In this document: piece after piece, positions 20,978 through 32,945 of the stretch
Layout: every line of letters begins with the position of its first letter
Position numbering within the stretch: position 1 is the first letter of the stretch
Assembly (NCBI RefSeq): GCF_963576675.1
Contig: NC_088913.1
Span: forward strand, 90,271,001-90,335,000
Direction of reading: 5' to 3'
Length of the DNA: 64,000 bases
From: Euphorbia lathyris
Taxonomy: Eukaryota; Streptophyta; Magnoliopsida; Malpighiales; Euphorbiaceae
Translations under genes and position numbers: made by a program
The notes under the pieces: model-generated
The model's input: the letters and a program-made list of their open reading frames with translations, nothing else
Databases searched by the model: none
Told to the model about the DNA's origin: nothing

Positions 20978-22309
20978 TGTAATACCCCAAATTATATATA
21001 TTTAAGCTAATTGCTAAAATAAATTAATTAGAAGGAGTTAAAGTTAAAATATAATTACTTTTAGGAAATTTTTAAAATATATTATAAATATAGGGACTAA
21101 AACGGAAATTTGGCCAATGTTTGTTAAATAAAAATCTGCCGACTGCGCGCAGATCATCTTCTTCCTCCAATTCAAGCTTCATTTTCATTCCTCAATCTTT
21201 TCCAACCTTGTTCTTCCTCATTTCTTCACCGTTTTTGGCGTTCTTTATACCAAAACGAAGCTCTCAACTCCAGCTACAAGTGCATGTAAGTTTTATTGTG
21301 AGATTTTGAGTTTTTAAAAATCGTTTAGAGAGAGAAAATTCGCTACTTTTGTTATTCTCTCTATTTCTTGGTCCTATGTTCATTATTTTGCAATTCTAAT
21401 ACCAAAAATGGACTTAGGAGGTCGATTTACCTATGGGTACACAAGATTTTGATGCATGCAAGGAGTTTTGAGGTGTAATCGGAGTTTCGCCGAAAAAAGT
21501 AAGAAATCTAACCAAAGTTTAATTTTCCGGTTGATTTTGGGTGTTTTAAGAGTGATTCTAGACTCCTGAAATCATAAGGAACAAAGTGGTATAATTAGTT
21601 TCTCAAAACAATCAATTTTAATTTTTCTGATAGGCGGATCTCGAACACCGGTGATATTTTCCGGTGACATACGAAATAAGGGCAGAAAAATTATTTGTTG
21701 AACTTCAGAATGTACTAAATATTATTTGGAGCAACATTACTTCTTGGACTTTGGCCAAATTCCTTACCGTTTAGTCTTTATAAATTACGAAAGTATATAG
21801 TTGGGTGAAATTAAGGAAAATAAATTAAGTTGGGTTAAAATTAATTTTTGGATCCTTATTTAAATAAATATTCAGAATATATAATTTTAAAAATAAGGGT
21901 TGAAGGGAGATTGGACTAAGCATAATTATGCTCTTAAGATTATTGGTTAGTTAATTTGATCGATATAGATATTATGAAAATGAATTATAAGTATATATGT
22001 TTATATGTTATTTGATTATAAGTAATTTTGGGAGTAAAGTATTGGAATTACTGACAGTTATGGAACTGTCGGATGATTGATGTCCAACCGGGTTGATAAA
22101 TTGCAGTCTATGGAGTCCCGATTTGGACTTTGGATATTTTTGAATATAGAAGTGTATTTTATTGCAGGGTAGACCCTAGTTATTACTAGGAGGATGTCCG
22201 TTTTATAGGGGAGACTCTGCCGAATTTTCGGTAGACAGTCTATAAAACGAGACAAAATAAATTTTATTATTTCCCTAAACATATATAAATTCTAAAAATA
22301 ATATTATCT
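20978..22309 (+). mobile_element. LTR-like sequence (TGTAATACCCC start), interrupted by LINE-2
   Basis: It begins TGTAATACCCC, a common start of plant Ty3-type LTRs. The sequence resumes after LINE-2 at about 28462 (cttttagatactcaacc), so the original was continuous across the LINE TSD. The far end and TSD were not found. The small frames here (21121-21309, 22058-22282) are not convincing genes. Confidence 0.4.
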
Positions 22310-23049
22310 AAAACCGATAAAAGAAATGATACGATAAGTGCTCCCGTTTTGGAACCGCCGCTACCTCCATCCTCGACTTACTGCCGCCGTCGATGGCAAG
22401 CGATTCCCACCGGTGATTGCCGTCCTTCCGCCGTCGTCGTGAAGGTTGTCTCAGGTCGTCTCTGAGTATTGAGTAAGTCTTCTGTTCCGTTTTTTCGCTT
22501 TCTCCGGTTTTCTGTTCTTGCGGTTCTGTGCTCCTGTTTCGCGTCGTTGCCGAACTGCTGAGTTTTCCGATGGCTTTGTAGTCGTCGTGTGGTGTTACGG
22601 CTGTTAGTAATATCTCTTGTTGCTGCCTTTAGTTTTTTGGCATCGATTTTCTTTTGGTTTGGGATTTACTTCTCTACATCTACTGGGGATTGGGTTTTTT
22701 GGTTCTGATTAGGGATTTTGATTCCTAGTCTATGTTTTAGTGGAGTTGGTTGTCTCTCATTGATGTTTGGTGGCATATTGGTGGAGCTTTTGTGTAGATT
22801 TGGGAGAAGTTTCTTGTTTTTGTGTTATGGTTTTTTGATTGTGATTGTTGTTTGGTGGTGGAGTTTTTGTGTGGATTTTTGGAGGAGTTCATGATTCTGT
22901 GTTAGTGGATTTCTTTTATTTTAATTGCTGCTTGGTAGTGTTTTGGTGGAGTTGTGTGAAGAGTTCTTGCTTTTGTTTTTGCTTGCTGAGTTGGTGGAGT
23001 TTTGTGGAGATTGCTGGAGTTTTGTCTTTTGAGTGTTGTTAGGTAAGAA

Positions 23050-24237
23050 ATGGAGAGGGGTATGGCAGGGTTAAGAATTGGGGAAGAAGGAGAGGGGCAT
23101 ATGGAACTAGAGGTTCAACCCCAGGTGTCAGTCGTGGAGGATAATGGGCTATGGTTTGTGGGAAGATTCGTGGCTGATAGGCCTCTAAACTTTATGATCT
23201 TGAGGAATCGTCTGGCGGTGCTATGGAGACCAGGAAGGGGTGTCGACATACAGGAGGTAAGTCCTAACCTCTACTCTATCGAGTTCTTCCATTGCATTGA
23301 TAGGGATAGGGTTCTGGCCGGAGGGCCATGGACCTTTGACAACTATATGTTGATTATGAACAATTGGGACTTAGGAGTGAACCCGGAGGAGATTTCACTG
23401 TTTATGATGCCAATTTGGGTCCAAATTTATGGCTTACCTCTAGGTACTATGTCTGAAAATGTGGGCAAACAATTAGGGAACTTTTTGGGAGTGTTTGAGG
23501 AATATGATATGAACAACAATCTTGGTTTTTGTAGACTTTATATGCGTGTCCGAGTCAGTATTGATTGCAGATTACCTCTAAAGAGGTTTAAGAAAATCAA
23601 AAGCCAAGGAAATGTGTGGTCTTTAGCTACGTTCAAATATGAGAGGCTAGGAGTTTTCTGCTATATATGTGGGTTGATGGGTCATACAGACCGGTACTGT
23701 GATAAACTGTTTCATCTGCAGGGGGGAGAGATTCAAAGGGACTGGGGGGAGTGGTTGAAGGCCCCGATTAAGAGGAGTGGTGACCAGAGTGGGGCTAAGT
23801 GGTTGAGGGAGGGTTCTAGGGGGGAACTGTCAGGTCGGGGAAGGGGAGGGCGTGGTAACCCAGGGGGAGGGAGTTCGGGAATATTCCGGGATATAACAAA
23901 TGTGGGGGCGGGTAGGGGTGAAAGATTCATACCGACAAGGGTGGTGTCAGGGGAGGTGGAGGTGGGTATCTGTCCCATTTCAGGTCCGTTCCTTAGGATA
24001 CCCACAGGGGGAGAGTCACAGGAGGAGGGGGGTGAGAGAGAAGTGAATGAGGAGGTTCAGGAGGATACGGAGATGGAGTTACAAGAAGCTAGAAAGAGGA
24101 GAAGGGAGGGGAAAGAGAGAGAGGGGAGTCAAGTAGGAGTGAAGGATACAGGAATCCCAATTCTAGACAAGGATATGGAGAGCCCTAACGTAAACTTTTC
24201 GGCGAGCCCTAGTGAACAGGGCCACCGGTTGGGATGA
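23050..24237 (+). CDS. LINE ORF1: DUF4283 and zinc-knuckle RNA-binding protein
   Basis: 395 residues, intact. DUF4283 region (FVADRPLNFMILRNRLAVLW and GGPWTFDNYMLI) followed by the knuckle CYICGLMGHTDRYC, then a Gly/Arg-rich segment (RGRGGRGNPGGG) that would favour RNA binding. The acidic and basic C-terminal tail is variable, as in LINE-1. The ATG at 23050 is the first in frame after a stop. The stop codon TGA overlaps the ORF2 ATG as ATGA (24234-24237), the same arrangement as LINE-1 although the proteins are well diverged. Confidence 0.85.
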   Translation: MERGMAGLRIGEEGEGHMELEVQPQVSVVEDNGLWFVGRFVADRPLNFMILRNRLAVLWRPGRGVDIQEVSPNLYSIEFFHCIDRDRVLAGGPWTFDNYMLIMNNWDLGVNPEEISLFMMPIWVQIYGLPLGTMSENVGKQLGNFLGVFEEYDMNNNLGFCRLYMRVRVSIDCRLPLKRFKKIKSQGNVWSLATFKYERLGVFCYICGLMGHTDRYCDKLFHLQGGEIQRDWGEWLKAPIKRSGDQSGAKWLREGSRGELSGRGRGGRGNPGGGSSGIFRDITNVGAGRGERFIPTRVVSGEVEVGICPISGPFLRIPTGGESQEEGGEREVNEEVQEDTEMELQEARKRRREGKEREGSQVGVKDTGIPILDKDMESPNVNFSASPSEQGHRLG

Positions 24238-27200
24238 GTTTTATCAGCTGGAACTGTCGTGGCCTGGGAAACCATCGGGCGGTTCGTCAATTGAAGGAGA
24301 TTGTTTCTTCCCAAAAACCAGTTCTTTTATTTTTAATGGAAACACTTGTAGAGGATCACAGAATTGTCAGCCTCAAACAACAGCTGAAGTTTGAGGGAGC
24401 CTTCCCTGTAAATAGAAGAGGGCGGAGTGGGGGTCTAGCATTGTTCTGGACAGGAGGAATGCAAGTAAGTGTGAAGAGTTACTCAGAGCATCATATAGAT
24501 GTAGTCATAAATGATAGTGTGCGTGGTGATTGGAGGTTGGTAGGTTTTTATGGTTTTGCTGAACGTAGCAGGCATAGAGAGTCTTGGGAGCTGCTAAAGA
24601 GATTAGCAGGAGAGTCACATCTACCGTGGGTGATCATAGGGGATTTCAATTGCATTCTTAGAAATGAGGAGAAGAGGGGAAGGGCAATTTTCCCTGCCTA
24701 TCTGATGAGTAACTTTCGTGAGACAATTGAAGAGTGTGGGGTGATAGAATTGGAGCTTAAAGGAAACCATTTTACTTGGGAGAGGGGTCGAGGTACTGAT
24801 ATGTGGGTTCGAGAGAAATTGGATAGGGGTTTTGCATCTGCAGGCTGGATTAGCATGTTTGCTAACTATCAATTTAATTCTTGCATGTCGGGGTACTCAG
24901 ATCATCTTTCTCTTGTACTTCGAATGACCCAACAAGAGTCATATCAAAGGCCGAAAAGGTTTTATTTTGAGGAAATTTGGCTGAAAGAACAGGAGTTCAA
25001 GGACCTAGTGATTAGTAGTTGGAATAATCAGGGTCGAAGGCCTGTGCCTGTGAAATTAAAGGAGTGTGTGAGGAAAATGACGGATTGGGGGAAAAGTTAT
25101 AACTTGAGATTCAAGAGTCGTATCAGAAAGTGGAGGAATCAAATGCAGGCTTTACATGGTAAAGGAGACGGGGCTTCGATAGCGCAGTTTTTCTTAGCCA
25201 AACGAAAGTTGAATGAGGCATTGGAAGCAGAGGAGAGCTTTTGGAAGCAGAGGGCCAAAGTGTTCTGGTTGAAAGAGGGTGATAGAAATACTCAGTTTTT
25301 TCATGCTAGTGTCAAAGCAAGGAGACAACAAAACTCAATTACCTCTCTTTGTAATGACTCTGGAATGGAATTTACAAATCAGGGTGAGTTAATGGTTTTA
25401 GCTCATCATTACTTTCAAGAAGTGTTTGCTAATCCCATCATTGCTCAGAATGACACTGCTAATGTTATTGAAGCTGTGATTGACTCGGCGACAAATGATC
25501 TGCTCACGGCACCTTTTGAGATTAAGGAATTCAAGGATGCACTATTCTCGATGAGTCCAAACAAATCCCCTGGGCCTGATGGGTTGAACCCTGGGTTTTT
25601 CCAATCTTTCTGGGACATCATTGGGAAGGACTTGGCTGTAGCCTGCGCAGAGTGGCTCAATGTAGGGAGATTTCCTTCTGATCTAAATGATACTACTATT
25701 GTTCTTATTCCAAAGATTGACAACCCTAGATTGCTAAAGGATTTTCGTCCTATCTCCCTGTGTAATGTGTTATACAAAGTAGTGGCGAAGGCCTTGGCTA
25801 ACCGTTTGAAGGGGGTCCTGCCTAGAATAATTGGGGATACACAATCTGCTTTTGTTCCTGGTAGGTCTACAATTGACAATGTGCAGGTGGCTTTCGAATC
25901 CATTCACTTCATGAAGAGACAAAACAGAGGAAGAAAGGGTCAGGTGGCTCTTAAAATTGATATTAGTAAAGCCTATGACAGGGTTGAATAGGAATTTTTG
26001 AAAATTGTAATGTCTCGAATGGGCTTTAATGACATCTGGATCAACTGGATGATGTTGTGTGTCACTTCGGTCAGGTATAGGGTGGCAGTGAATGGAGAAT
26101 GTACTGAGCAGATCATCCCTGGCAGGGGTCTCAGGCAAGGAGACCCGCTGTCACCTTATCTATTTATTTTTTGCGCAGAAGTTCTATCCAAACTAATTAG
26201 GCGAGCTGAGAGCGAGGGAATGTTATCTGGTTGTCGTATTTGTCACAGAGCTCCATCAGTCACACACTTATTTTTTGCAGATGATAGCTTTCTGTTCTTT
26301 GGAGCTTCGGCAAGTGAAGCAGGAAAAGTTTTGAGCATCCTGACTGAGTATGAGAGGGCATCTGGTCAGGCAGTTAATCGAAATAAGTCAGGGATTTTCT
26401 TTAGTTCGAATGTGAGTGGGAATCTGGAAAATGAAATCAAAGGCATTCTGCAGGTCCATACCCCTTTGGATACGGGGAGATATCTTGGTCTCCCATCTCT
26501 GATTGGGCGGTCGAAAAGGCGCATTTTCAAGTTCCTGATTGATAGACTGCGTCAGAAGTTTGGAGCCTGGGGTCTCAGATTTCTTTCTCAGGCTGGCAAA
26601 GAGGTGTTGCTTAAGTTAGTGGCTCAGGCTTTACCTACCTTCTGTATGAGTACATTCCTTCTACCCTTGTCTATTTGTGATGAGCTCCAAAAATTGATGA
26701 ACTCCTTTTGGTGGGGTTTAAAACCTGAGGGAAAAAGGAGTATCCATTGGTTTGATTGGGCTAAATTATGTCGACCAAAGGATGTAGGAGGCATGGGCTT
26801 CAAGGACCTACATATGTTTAACTTGGCATTGTTAGGAAAGCAGGGCTGGAAGCTAGTGAGTGAGCCAAATACTTTAGTAAGTAAAGTTTTCAAAGCTAAA
26901 TATTTTCCAAAGGAAGACTTACTTTTCTCCAAATTAGGCAATAATCCTAGTATGGTTTGGAGAAGTATCTGGAATGGATTGTGGGTATTGAAAAAGGGGC
27001 TAAGATGGAGAGTGGGAGATGGTAAGACCATTAGAGTTTGGAAGGATGCATGGGTGCCCAAACTAGATGATTTTTGCATAAACTCATTTTTGGTCCCTGG
27101 GATGCAGGATATGAGAGTTGCCGACCTGTTACTTGAAAATGGTAGGGGATGGGATCTGGATAGGCTTCATGGGTGTTTAAATGAAGCAGAAGCGAGTGCT

Positions 27201-28326
27201 GTTCGTGATATCATTCTACCTTTTGATGTGAGAGAAGACACTAGGGTGTGGCACTGGTCGAAAGATGGTTTCTATACCGTGAGGTCGGGTTATACTGAAG
27301 GGGTGAAGGGGGAGGAAGAAGATGTGGGTAATGAGGGCTGGAGAAGTTTGTGGAGGTTGGATGTCCCCCCTAAGCTTAAAATGTTTATCTGGCGTGTCTG
27401 TTCAGATTGCTTACCCACAAGAGCCAGATTGGCTCAAAGACGTGTTCCCATCACGACTGAATGCCCTGTATGTGTGGAGCAGGACGAAACGGCTAACCAT
27501 TTATTTGTTAATTGCAGCTTTGCAGGTGATTTATGGAGGATAGTCGACTTACCGATCCCTCAACTTGGAGAACAAACTGTTGCTGATTGGCTATTGCGTG
27601 AATTGTGCATACCAGATCAAGACAGGCTCATCCGGACGTGTTATGCTTTAAAGACTATTTGGGATCACCGGAACCGGGTATTATGGCATATGGAATGGTG
27701 GCCTGTGGACACCAGTTGGCGACTTGGATTTGAAGAGTACCGTGAATGAAGAGCGTTTCAGCGTGGATCTAGTGCTAGTCCCATGATTAGACAGCGACAT
27801 CATGGCAGGGAACAATTTGACCCGTCAATCGCAGACCATCGACGTCGGCAGCCTGATCAAGAAGGTCCATCACGACTAATCCCGCAGGTATTAACCGGAC
27901 TCTCCTTTCCCGTTTCTGTTCCCTCTCCGAAATGGAAGCCCCCAGCGTTAGGTTCAATTAAATGTAACGTTGACGGGGCGTTGTTCATGGAGGAGGGGTG
28001 TTGTGGGATGGGAGCAGTGATCAGGGATGCAATGGGAGCATTTTTATTTTGTAGCAGCAGCTGTGTCACTGGTTCCAGGGAGCCTCGAGTAGTCGAGGCA
28101 CATAAGAACTAGTATGATTTGGTTGATGGCTTTGCATTACACACATGTTGAATTTGAGTCTGATGCGAAAGTAGTTGTGGATGCAATTCTGTCAAGCAAA
28201 AGAGACATCTCGGAGTTTGGATCTCTAATTCATGATTGTCAATTTATTCTAGGATCCAATCCCGATTTTAAATTGTCATTTATTCCTCGTTTAGCGAATA
28301 GGGCTGCTCATTTGGTAGCTAGGTAG
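24234..28326 (+). pseudogene. LINE ORF2: endonuclease-RT-RNase H polyprotein, broken
   Basis: Endonuclease (SWNCRGLGN, FLMETLVED, GDFNCILRNEEKRG), RT (IDISKAYDRVE near 25970; HLFFADDSFLFFG near 26270), zf-RVT (CPVCVEQDETANHLFVNC near 27460), and RNase H (CNVDGALFMEEGCCGMG near 27970; VEFESDAKVVVDAI near 28150). Lesions: TAG at 25989-25991 where Trp is expected, TGA at 27747-27749 (CGA to TGA fits), and a frameshift at about 28110. The total span of about 1,360 codons matches LINE-1 ORF2. The catalytic Asp pair of the RT is retained. Confidence 0.9.
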
Positions 28327-28589
28327 GCCTATTCCAATGCTAGCGATTTTGTATCTTCCGAAGTGCCGGAATGGTTGTTAAACACTATTATTGAGGATGC
28401 GAATCCTATTGATATATGAGATTTCCGTTTTTTGGGTTCAAAAAAAAAAATAATATTATCTCTTTTAGATACTCAACCGGTAGGAGGAGCAGCAGTACTT
28501 GAAAATTAGGACAGTCGGCTAGGAGCAATTTGTGAGTTAATTATATGTTATGCATTTTTAATTTAGCATTTGCATTCATAATAAATGAT

Positions 28590-29294
28590 TTCATTATGGT
28601 TGAAAGTTCAAAAGTGCAAGTCTGTGATTTGTTTGTGTTGGATAGTATTTTTAAGAATTTGACCGTTGATAGTATCGAAATGATATTTACTAACTTGGTC
28701 CGAGCTTCCAAGTCCCGTAATCGGCAGATACCAATGGGTAATTTAATTACCGACATTGTTTTGGGTGCTCGGGGCGAATTAGCGGATTATCAAAATATGT
28801 CTCCTGTTGGTTTGCCTTCCTTGGATATTACGGCACTTCAAAGGGCTAATTTGTTGAAGAAATCAGGACCACCCACATTTATTTCCAATGAGGATCGTAC
28901 AAGACGTGTATTTGCTACATTGGGTGGTGAAGCTTCAAGTTCACAAGGCTTAGGCGCCCAAAAAGATGATGAGGATGATGAGGAAGAAGATGAAGAGGAG
29001 GATGAGGAGAATGTTGATGCCCATGCTCAAGAGCATGCACATGCGGAACCAAATATTGAGGAACAAGTTGGATGGCAACGTGTTTTGACACAAATGCACG
29101 AGCATAACCGTCAAATGAATTTGCGGTTAGATGAGGTCGTTGCCAACAATAACGAAATGAGTTCGAGGATAACCACGGTGGATGCCAATTTAACTACATT
29201 GAGACGTGAGCACACATCTACTCGTCGCCGGTTGCTATCTTTCTTCCGATGCCAAGGAGTTGAGACTATGCCTTCCCCACCGAGTTCACCTTGA
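28590..29294 (+). CDS. Acidic coiled-coil ORF of a Ty3/Athila-like element (C-terminal part)
   Basis: The frame is open from 28545, but useful similarity starts near the residues VESSKVQVCDLFVLD. It has a helical N-terminal half, an acidic run (DDEDDEEEDEEEDEEN near 28965-29010), and a predicted coiled coil with heptad-like MNLRLDEVVANNNEMSSRI. This resembles the C-terminal part of the 'putative plant transposon protein' ORF found upstream of the 3' LTR in some Athila-like and non-autonomous Ty3 elements. The N-terminal part is missing. The polypurine tract and LTR at 30801-30815 downstream fit that context. No enzymatic motif; function unknown. Confidence 0.4.
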   Translation, partial: FIMVESSKVQVCDLFVLDSIFKNLTVDSIEMIFTNLVRASKSRNRQIPMGNLITDIVLGARGELADYQNMSPVGLPSLDITALQRANLLKKSGPPTFISNEDRTRRVFATLGGEASSSQGLGAQKDDEDDEEEDEEEDEENVDAHAQEHAHAEPNIEEQVGWQRVLTQMHEHNRQMNLRLDEVVANNNEMSSRITTVDANLTTLRREHTSTRRRLLSFFRCQGVETMPSPPSSP

Positions 29295-30194
29295 TAGGTT
29301 TTATCCTTTCTATCTTTCACTCATTTTCGTTATTATGTTTTATTAAGTTTGGTACAATAATTCAATTCTGTTTGGTACAATTATCTTTATTATTATGTTT
29401 GAATGTTATCGTACCATATTTTCAATTCAAATTCGTATGGTTTATTTCGTACTATTTTTCGTGTTTTATCGCTTTTTGCACCAATGAGGACATGGTCCAA
29501 ATTAACTGTGGGAGGAGATCTTTCATATTCGTTTTAATTTTAAGTACGAATGAATGCAACGAATGAGAATGAATGCTATTTATTTAAGTATAAATGCATG
29601 TTGATATTAATGTTTAAGTAATGTACACAATGCAACATTTTTATATAAAGTGCAACATTTTTTCTAATTTTTGCATTTACCTTATAATTTTTCCAAAACA
29701 ATGATATTTTTCATAAACGTAAATTTTTGCTTAGTCTATATTTCATATGTTTCAATAATTCTATTTTAAAATAATTTTAACATATTTTAAGGTTATCGTT
29801 ATTGTTAGAAATAATATTTCTATACGGGCAATATCTTTTTGAAATATTTTTACAAAATCTCCGAAACGCTTTTTAACAAAACGTCTCGAGTGAATATATA
29901 TAAGTAAAAATTTCTTTAGTTTCAAATCTCTATTTTATATCATGCAATACATGATAAATATAAATCTTATTTTCAATTTTCAATTAGGTTTACAGGCATA
30001 AATCGAACTAACATCTTTAGGTTTTTTTAGCTCGGTTTGACTTCGTCTTACATTAAAAACCAATTGAAGTTTTTAAGGAAACTTTAGCCATAATACATGT
30101 TGAATTTCAAAGTCAATATAGGATGAATGTGCTATTTTTCTTCCCCAATTTTATTTACATGTTAATTAAATCAAGTAGTCGTATTCTTAACTTT
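29295..30194 (+). other. Non-coding 3' interior of the Ty3-like element
   Basis: AT-rich sequence between the acidic ORF and the repeat modules. No ORF with a recognisable domain. Confidence 0.4.
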
Positions 30195-30465
30195 TGGCCA
30201 CGATTGAGACCAACCTTATCACAATCGATGTATGAAAGGGAAGAACATTAAGTACTATTTACTTTTGGCCACGATTGCGACCACCCTTATCACGGTCGAG
30301 GTATGAAAGGAACGTTAAAATTAAAGCAAAATTAAACGTGTTTAAAGTTTTAAGTAACGATTGCGTCCACCCACGGCATGGTCGGTACCTCTTAAACGAA
30401 CACAAAAGAAAATTAATTCATATAAAGTCACAGACGAGACCACCCTTATCACGGGCGTGACTAAT
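30195..30465 (+). repeat. Four degenerate cgattgcgaccacccttatc modules
   Basis: Copies near 30202, 30270, 30357 and 30434 share ga(c/t)tgcg(a/t)ccaccc and a following (c)ggtcg; the first two extend to ggtatgaaagg-type tails. They are separated by 35-60 bp of AT-rich sequence in the region before the polypurine tract. Confidence 0.7.
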
Positions 30466-30800
30466 CAAATATATTAAACCTAAGTGCTTAATAAATCTAT
30501 ATTTGTAATAGTTTAGGTTTGGGAAAGGAAATTTTGTGCTTTGAAATGCCTTGAGACGAAAGATTCAAAAACATGCGTGCTTACAGGCCTGAATACTTAA
30601 ATATAAAAATTGAGATGCAAGACGAATGATATATCTCTTTTACACTAGCTAGTTTGATTCTTTGCGTATAAATTTACCATGAAAAGTTTTTCTTTCAGTT
30701 TAACTAATTCAAAGAGGAATATATGGATATATGTTCTATTTATAGAGCGATTGAGTAAAGAATAAATTCAGTGAAATTTTGCTCGGGACTAGCAAAAGCT

Positions 30801-30814
30801 TAAGTGTGAGAGTT
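30801..30814 (+). promoter_or_regulatory. Polypurine tract before the 3' LTR
   Basis: taagtgtgagagtt lies immediately upstream of the LTR start TGTTAAG and follows gggactagcaaaagct, a phrase common just before the 3' LTR of plant Athila-like elements. Confidence 0.5.
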
Positions 30815-32040
30815 TGTTAAGCCCAAAATATACCTAAAATATCATATATAAATACGTTGAATTTACATTGAAATCGTGCTAATTATATTCATTTGGAATA
30901 CTTTTACATCTTTATTTACTTCTTTGATGCAAGATACTTAATTATTTGGTTAAATCCAAATAGGAGCTAAAACGGAGCCAAAACAAGGGAAAAACCTAAG
31001 TTACGTGCCAAAAATACGTATAAATCAGAAGACTGATTCAAGGAGACGAGAAGCAGCCGAGAGACGGAGGAGAACACCTCTGTCGCGATTGAGATTTTCA
31101 GAATCTCAGTCACGACACGCTAACTCCAGTCAACAGAAATTCGAAAATCTCATCCTTCCTATGTACCCCCTGTCGCGACTGAGATTCTCAAAACCTCAGT
31201 TGAGACAATCTCAGTCGCGACAGCAAAGAATTCTACACTGTTTTCACATGTTTAATTCCAGAAAACGGGTCCGTTCGTTTGGATAAAAACGACTCTTCAT
31301 CAGCAAACACGACCCTTCAATTACAACACTTCACCAACTATAAATAAGTGATCCATTTCAGAAATCAAAGATGGAAAAGTTAGAGAAATTAGAGAAGTTG
31401 TTATTATATTGAAGAAACTCTGATTCAGAAAGAGTTAGAAGATTAGTTTACATTTCTGTACAAACAAACTTGATGTACACATGTTGTTATTAGATTAGTT
31501 ATAAACACAGTAGTATTAGTTTAGTTTCAAAGGTTGATCAGAGACAAGACTTCATTCTGGTAGTGGACCTAGCGGTCTCTATTCCGAAGATTCAACGAGA
31601 AGAACTAACGGTTGAAGCGCAAAAGGGTCTGACAAACCTACGGAGTTTGAGTGAAAGATTGACAACCGGGATCTCAAAGTTTTCGTCAAAATGCTATCCG
31701 TGTTTCTTCCTCTCTGTTAACTTGTGAAGATTAACAATTCACTAATGATACATTTATTTTATTCAATACATTCTTCTTCTTGTTGTTATTTTGATATTGT
31801 TCTGACAAAATGATTTTCAAAATGATAAACTGGTGTTTTTATTAAAACGTTTTACATAATTAAATTCACAAAGAAACTTTGTTGAACACTTGAAAGAATT
31901 AGTTTTTGCAGATGATATGATCGTGATCGCGGCTTATCGGATATAAAACACTAATTTGATTAAGGTAGAAATCTGCTCCGATCCAGAGAGATTTCTACGG
32001 TTCAAGGCCTTCTAATTGTATAAATTTGTGTATTATTTTA
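30815..32040 (+). mobile_element. 3' LTR of a Ty3/Athila-like element (end uncertain)
   Basis: It starts TGTTAAGCCC after a polypurine tract. A TATA box TATAAATA at 31339-31346 follows hairpin-rich U3 sequence. The right end is not defined; 32040 is where unrelated MITE-like sequence (gggtaaattacac) begins. A 5' LTR was not found in the window. Confidence 0.45.
31080..31223 (+). repeat. Two hairpins of the tgtcgcgactgagatt motif in LTR U3
   Basis: Hairpin 2 has perfect 17-bp arms (31170-31186 and 31207-31223). Hairpin 1 (31080-31098 and 31100-31118) uses the same motif with mismatches. They sit 115-260 bp upstream of the LTR TATA box. Confidence 0.8.
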
Positions 32041-32572
32041 GGGTAAATTACACAATAGTCAAGGTTAACCAATTATTTACAAGTTCTCAAACTATTAAAC
32101 AAATTTATTTAAATGTCAAATGTGGTGATTATTTTTAAATATGTATTTTTTCTAACAACTAATTAACTGAAAATTTGATAAAAACAAAAATAAAATTATG
32201 ATATTCTGATATTTTAAGATTTAAAATCATATAATGATAAAATACATAAAAACGATTTTCATAATTCTAAATAGTTTTTCAAAATTGAATTTCCGCGTAA
32301 TTTTCCCATTATTTTATGTTCATAATCTTACCAAAGTTATAGTTGTTTTCTTTGCTTAATGAAAACAAGTTTTATACCTTTTATTTATTTCAAGTACAAA
32401 GCGTCTGTCTTGTAATCAAAATCTCAAGACAGAATTGTTCTCTAAATTCAATATGATATTCTCATCTAATCCTAATTAATCCAATACAATCAAATAAACG
32501 ATTTTCTTAAGTTAAACCTAAAGTCGAGAATAAAACTGAATTAAAATAAGTTTAAATTAAAAAAAGCGTTCC
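32041..32572. other. Intergenic, MITE-like start but no gene
   Basis: It begins gggtaaattacacaatagtc, resembling a MITE end. No inverted partner was found within 500 bp. Confidence 0.35.
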
Positions 32573-32945
32573 ATGTGGGTTCGATATCTTTTATTACTAC
32601 AAGCGTATACCGTGCACTTGCAGAAATCGCTCAACAATGACTACAAATCTTTTAAAGAAATCTCATGTGACGTTTGTCAACGAGCAAAGCAAAAGAAACT
32701 GTCATTCCCAACAAGCAATAGCATAGCTAAGCAAGTTTTTGACTTAATAAACGTAGACATATGGGTTCCCGTCAGGGAATCATATTCAGAAAAGCATTAT
32801 TTCTCGACTATCCGGGATGACTATAGCAGGTACACATGGATAGGATTATCAAACAGCAAGAGATTGTCGAAGTATTTGAGACTCTTTTCTTTCTGGAAAT
32901 AAGAAAAGAAGAAGAAGAAAAAGAAGAAGAGTCCAATATCAAGTA
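32573..32945 (+). pseudogene. Ty1-copia integrase fragment
   Basis: About 110 codons: a zinc-finger remnant (CDVCQRAKQKKLSFP), then VFDLINVDIWVPV and TIRDDYSRYTWI, the start of a copia integrase core with its first catalytic Asp (NVD). The rest of the core is absent; a purine-rich gaagaa tract follows at 32900-32935. No LTRs of its own. Not closely related to copia-1 or copia-2. Confidence 0.7.

Larger units (their letters stand above)
22310..28450 (+). mobile_element. LINE-2: full-length L1-like non-LTR retrotransposon with TSD
   Basis: A T-rich leader (22310-23049), ORF1, ORF2 and an A-run (28441-28450). Target sequence ataatattatct is present at 22298-22309 and again directly after the A-run to 28461, with flanking As extending the match; this is a clear TSD of 12-14 bp. 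The length of about 6.1 kb is full for this type. Three broken sites in ORF2 make it inactive. Confidence 0.9.

Noticed and set aside
21121..21309. Ser/Phe-rich frame of 62 codons
   Set aside because: Inside an LTR-like sequence, no domain, pyrimidine-rich leader composition.
30195..30465. Possible CRISPR-like array
   Set aside because: Degenerate repeats with unequal spacers in plant retroelement DNA; no CRISPR context.
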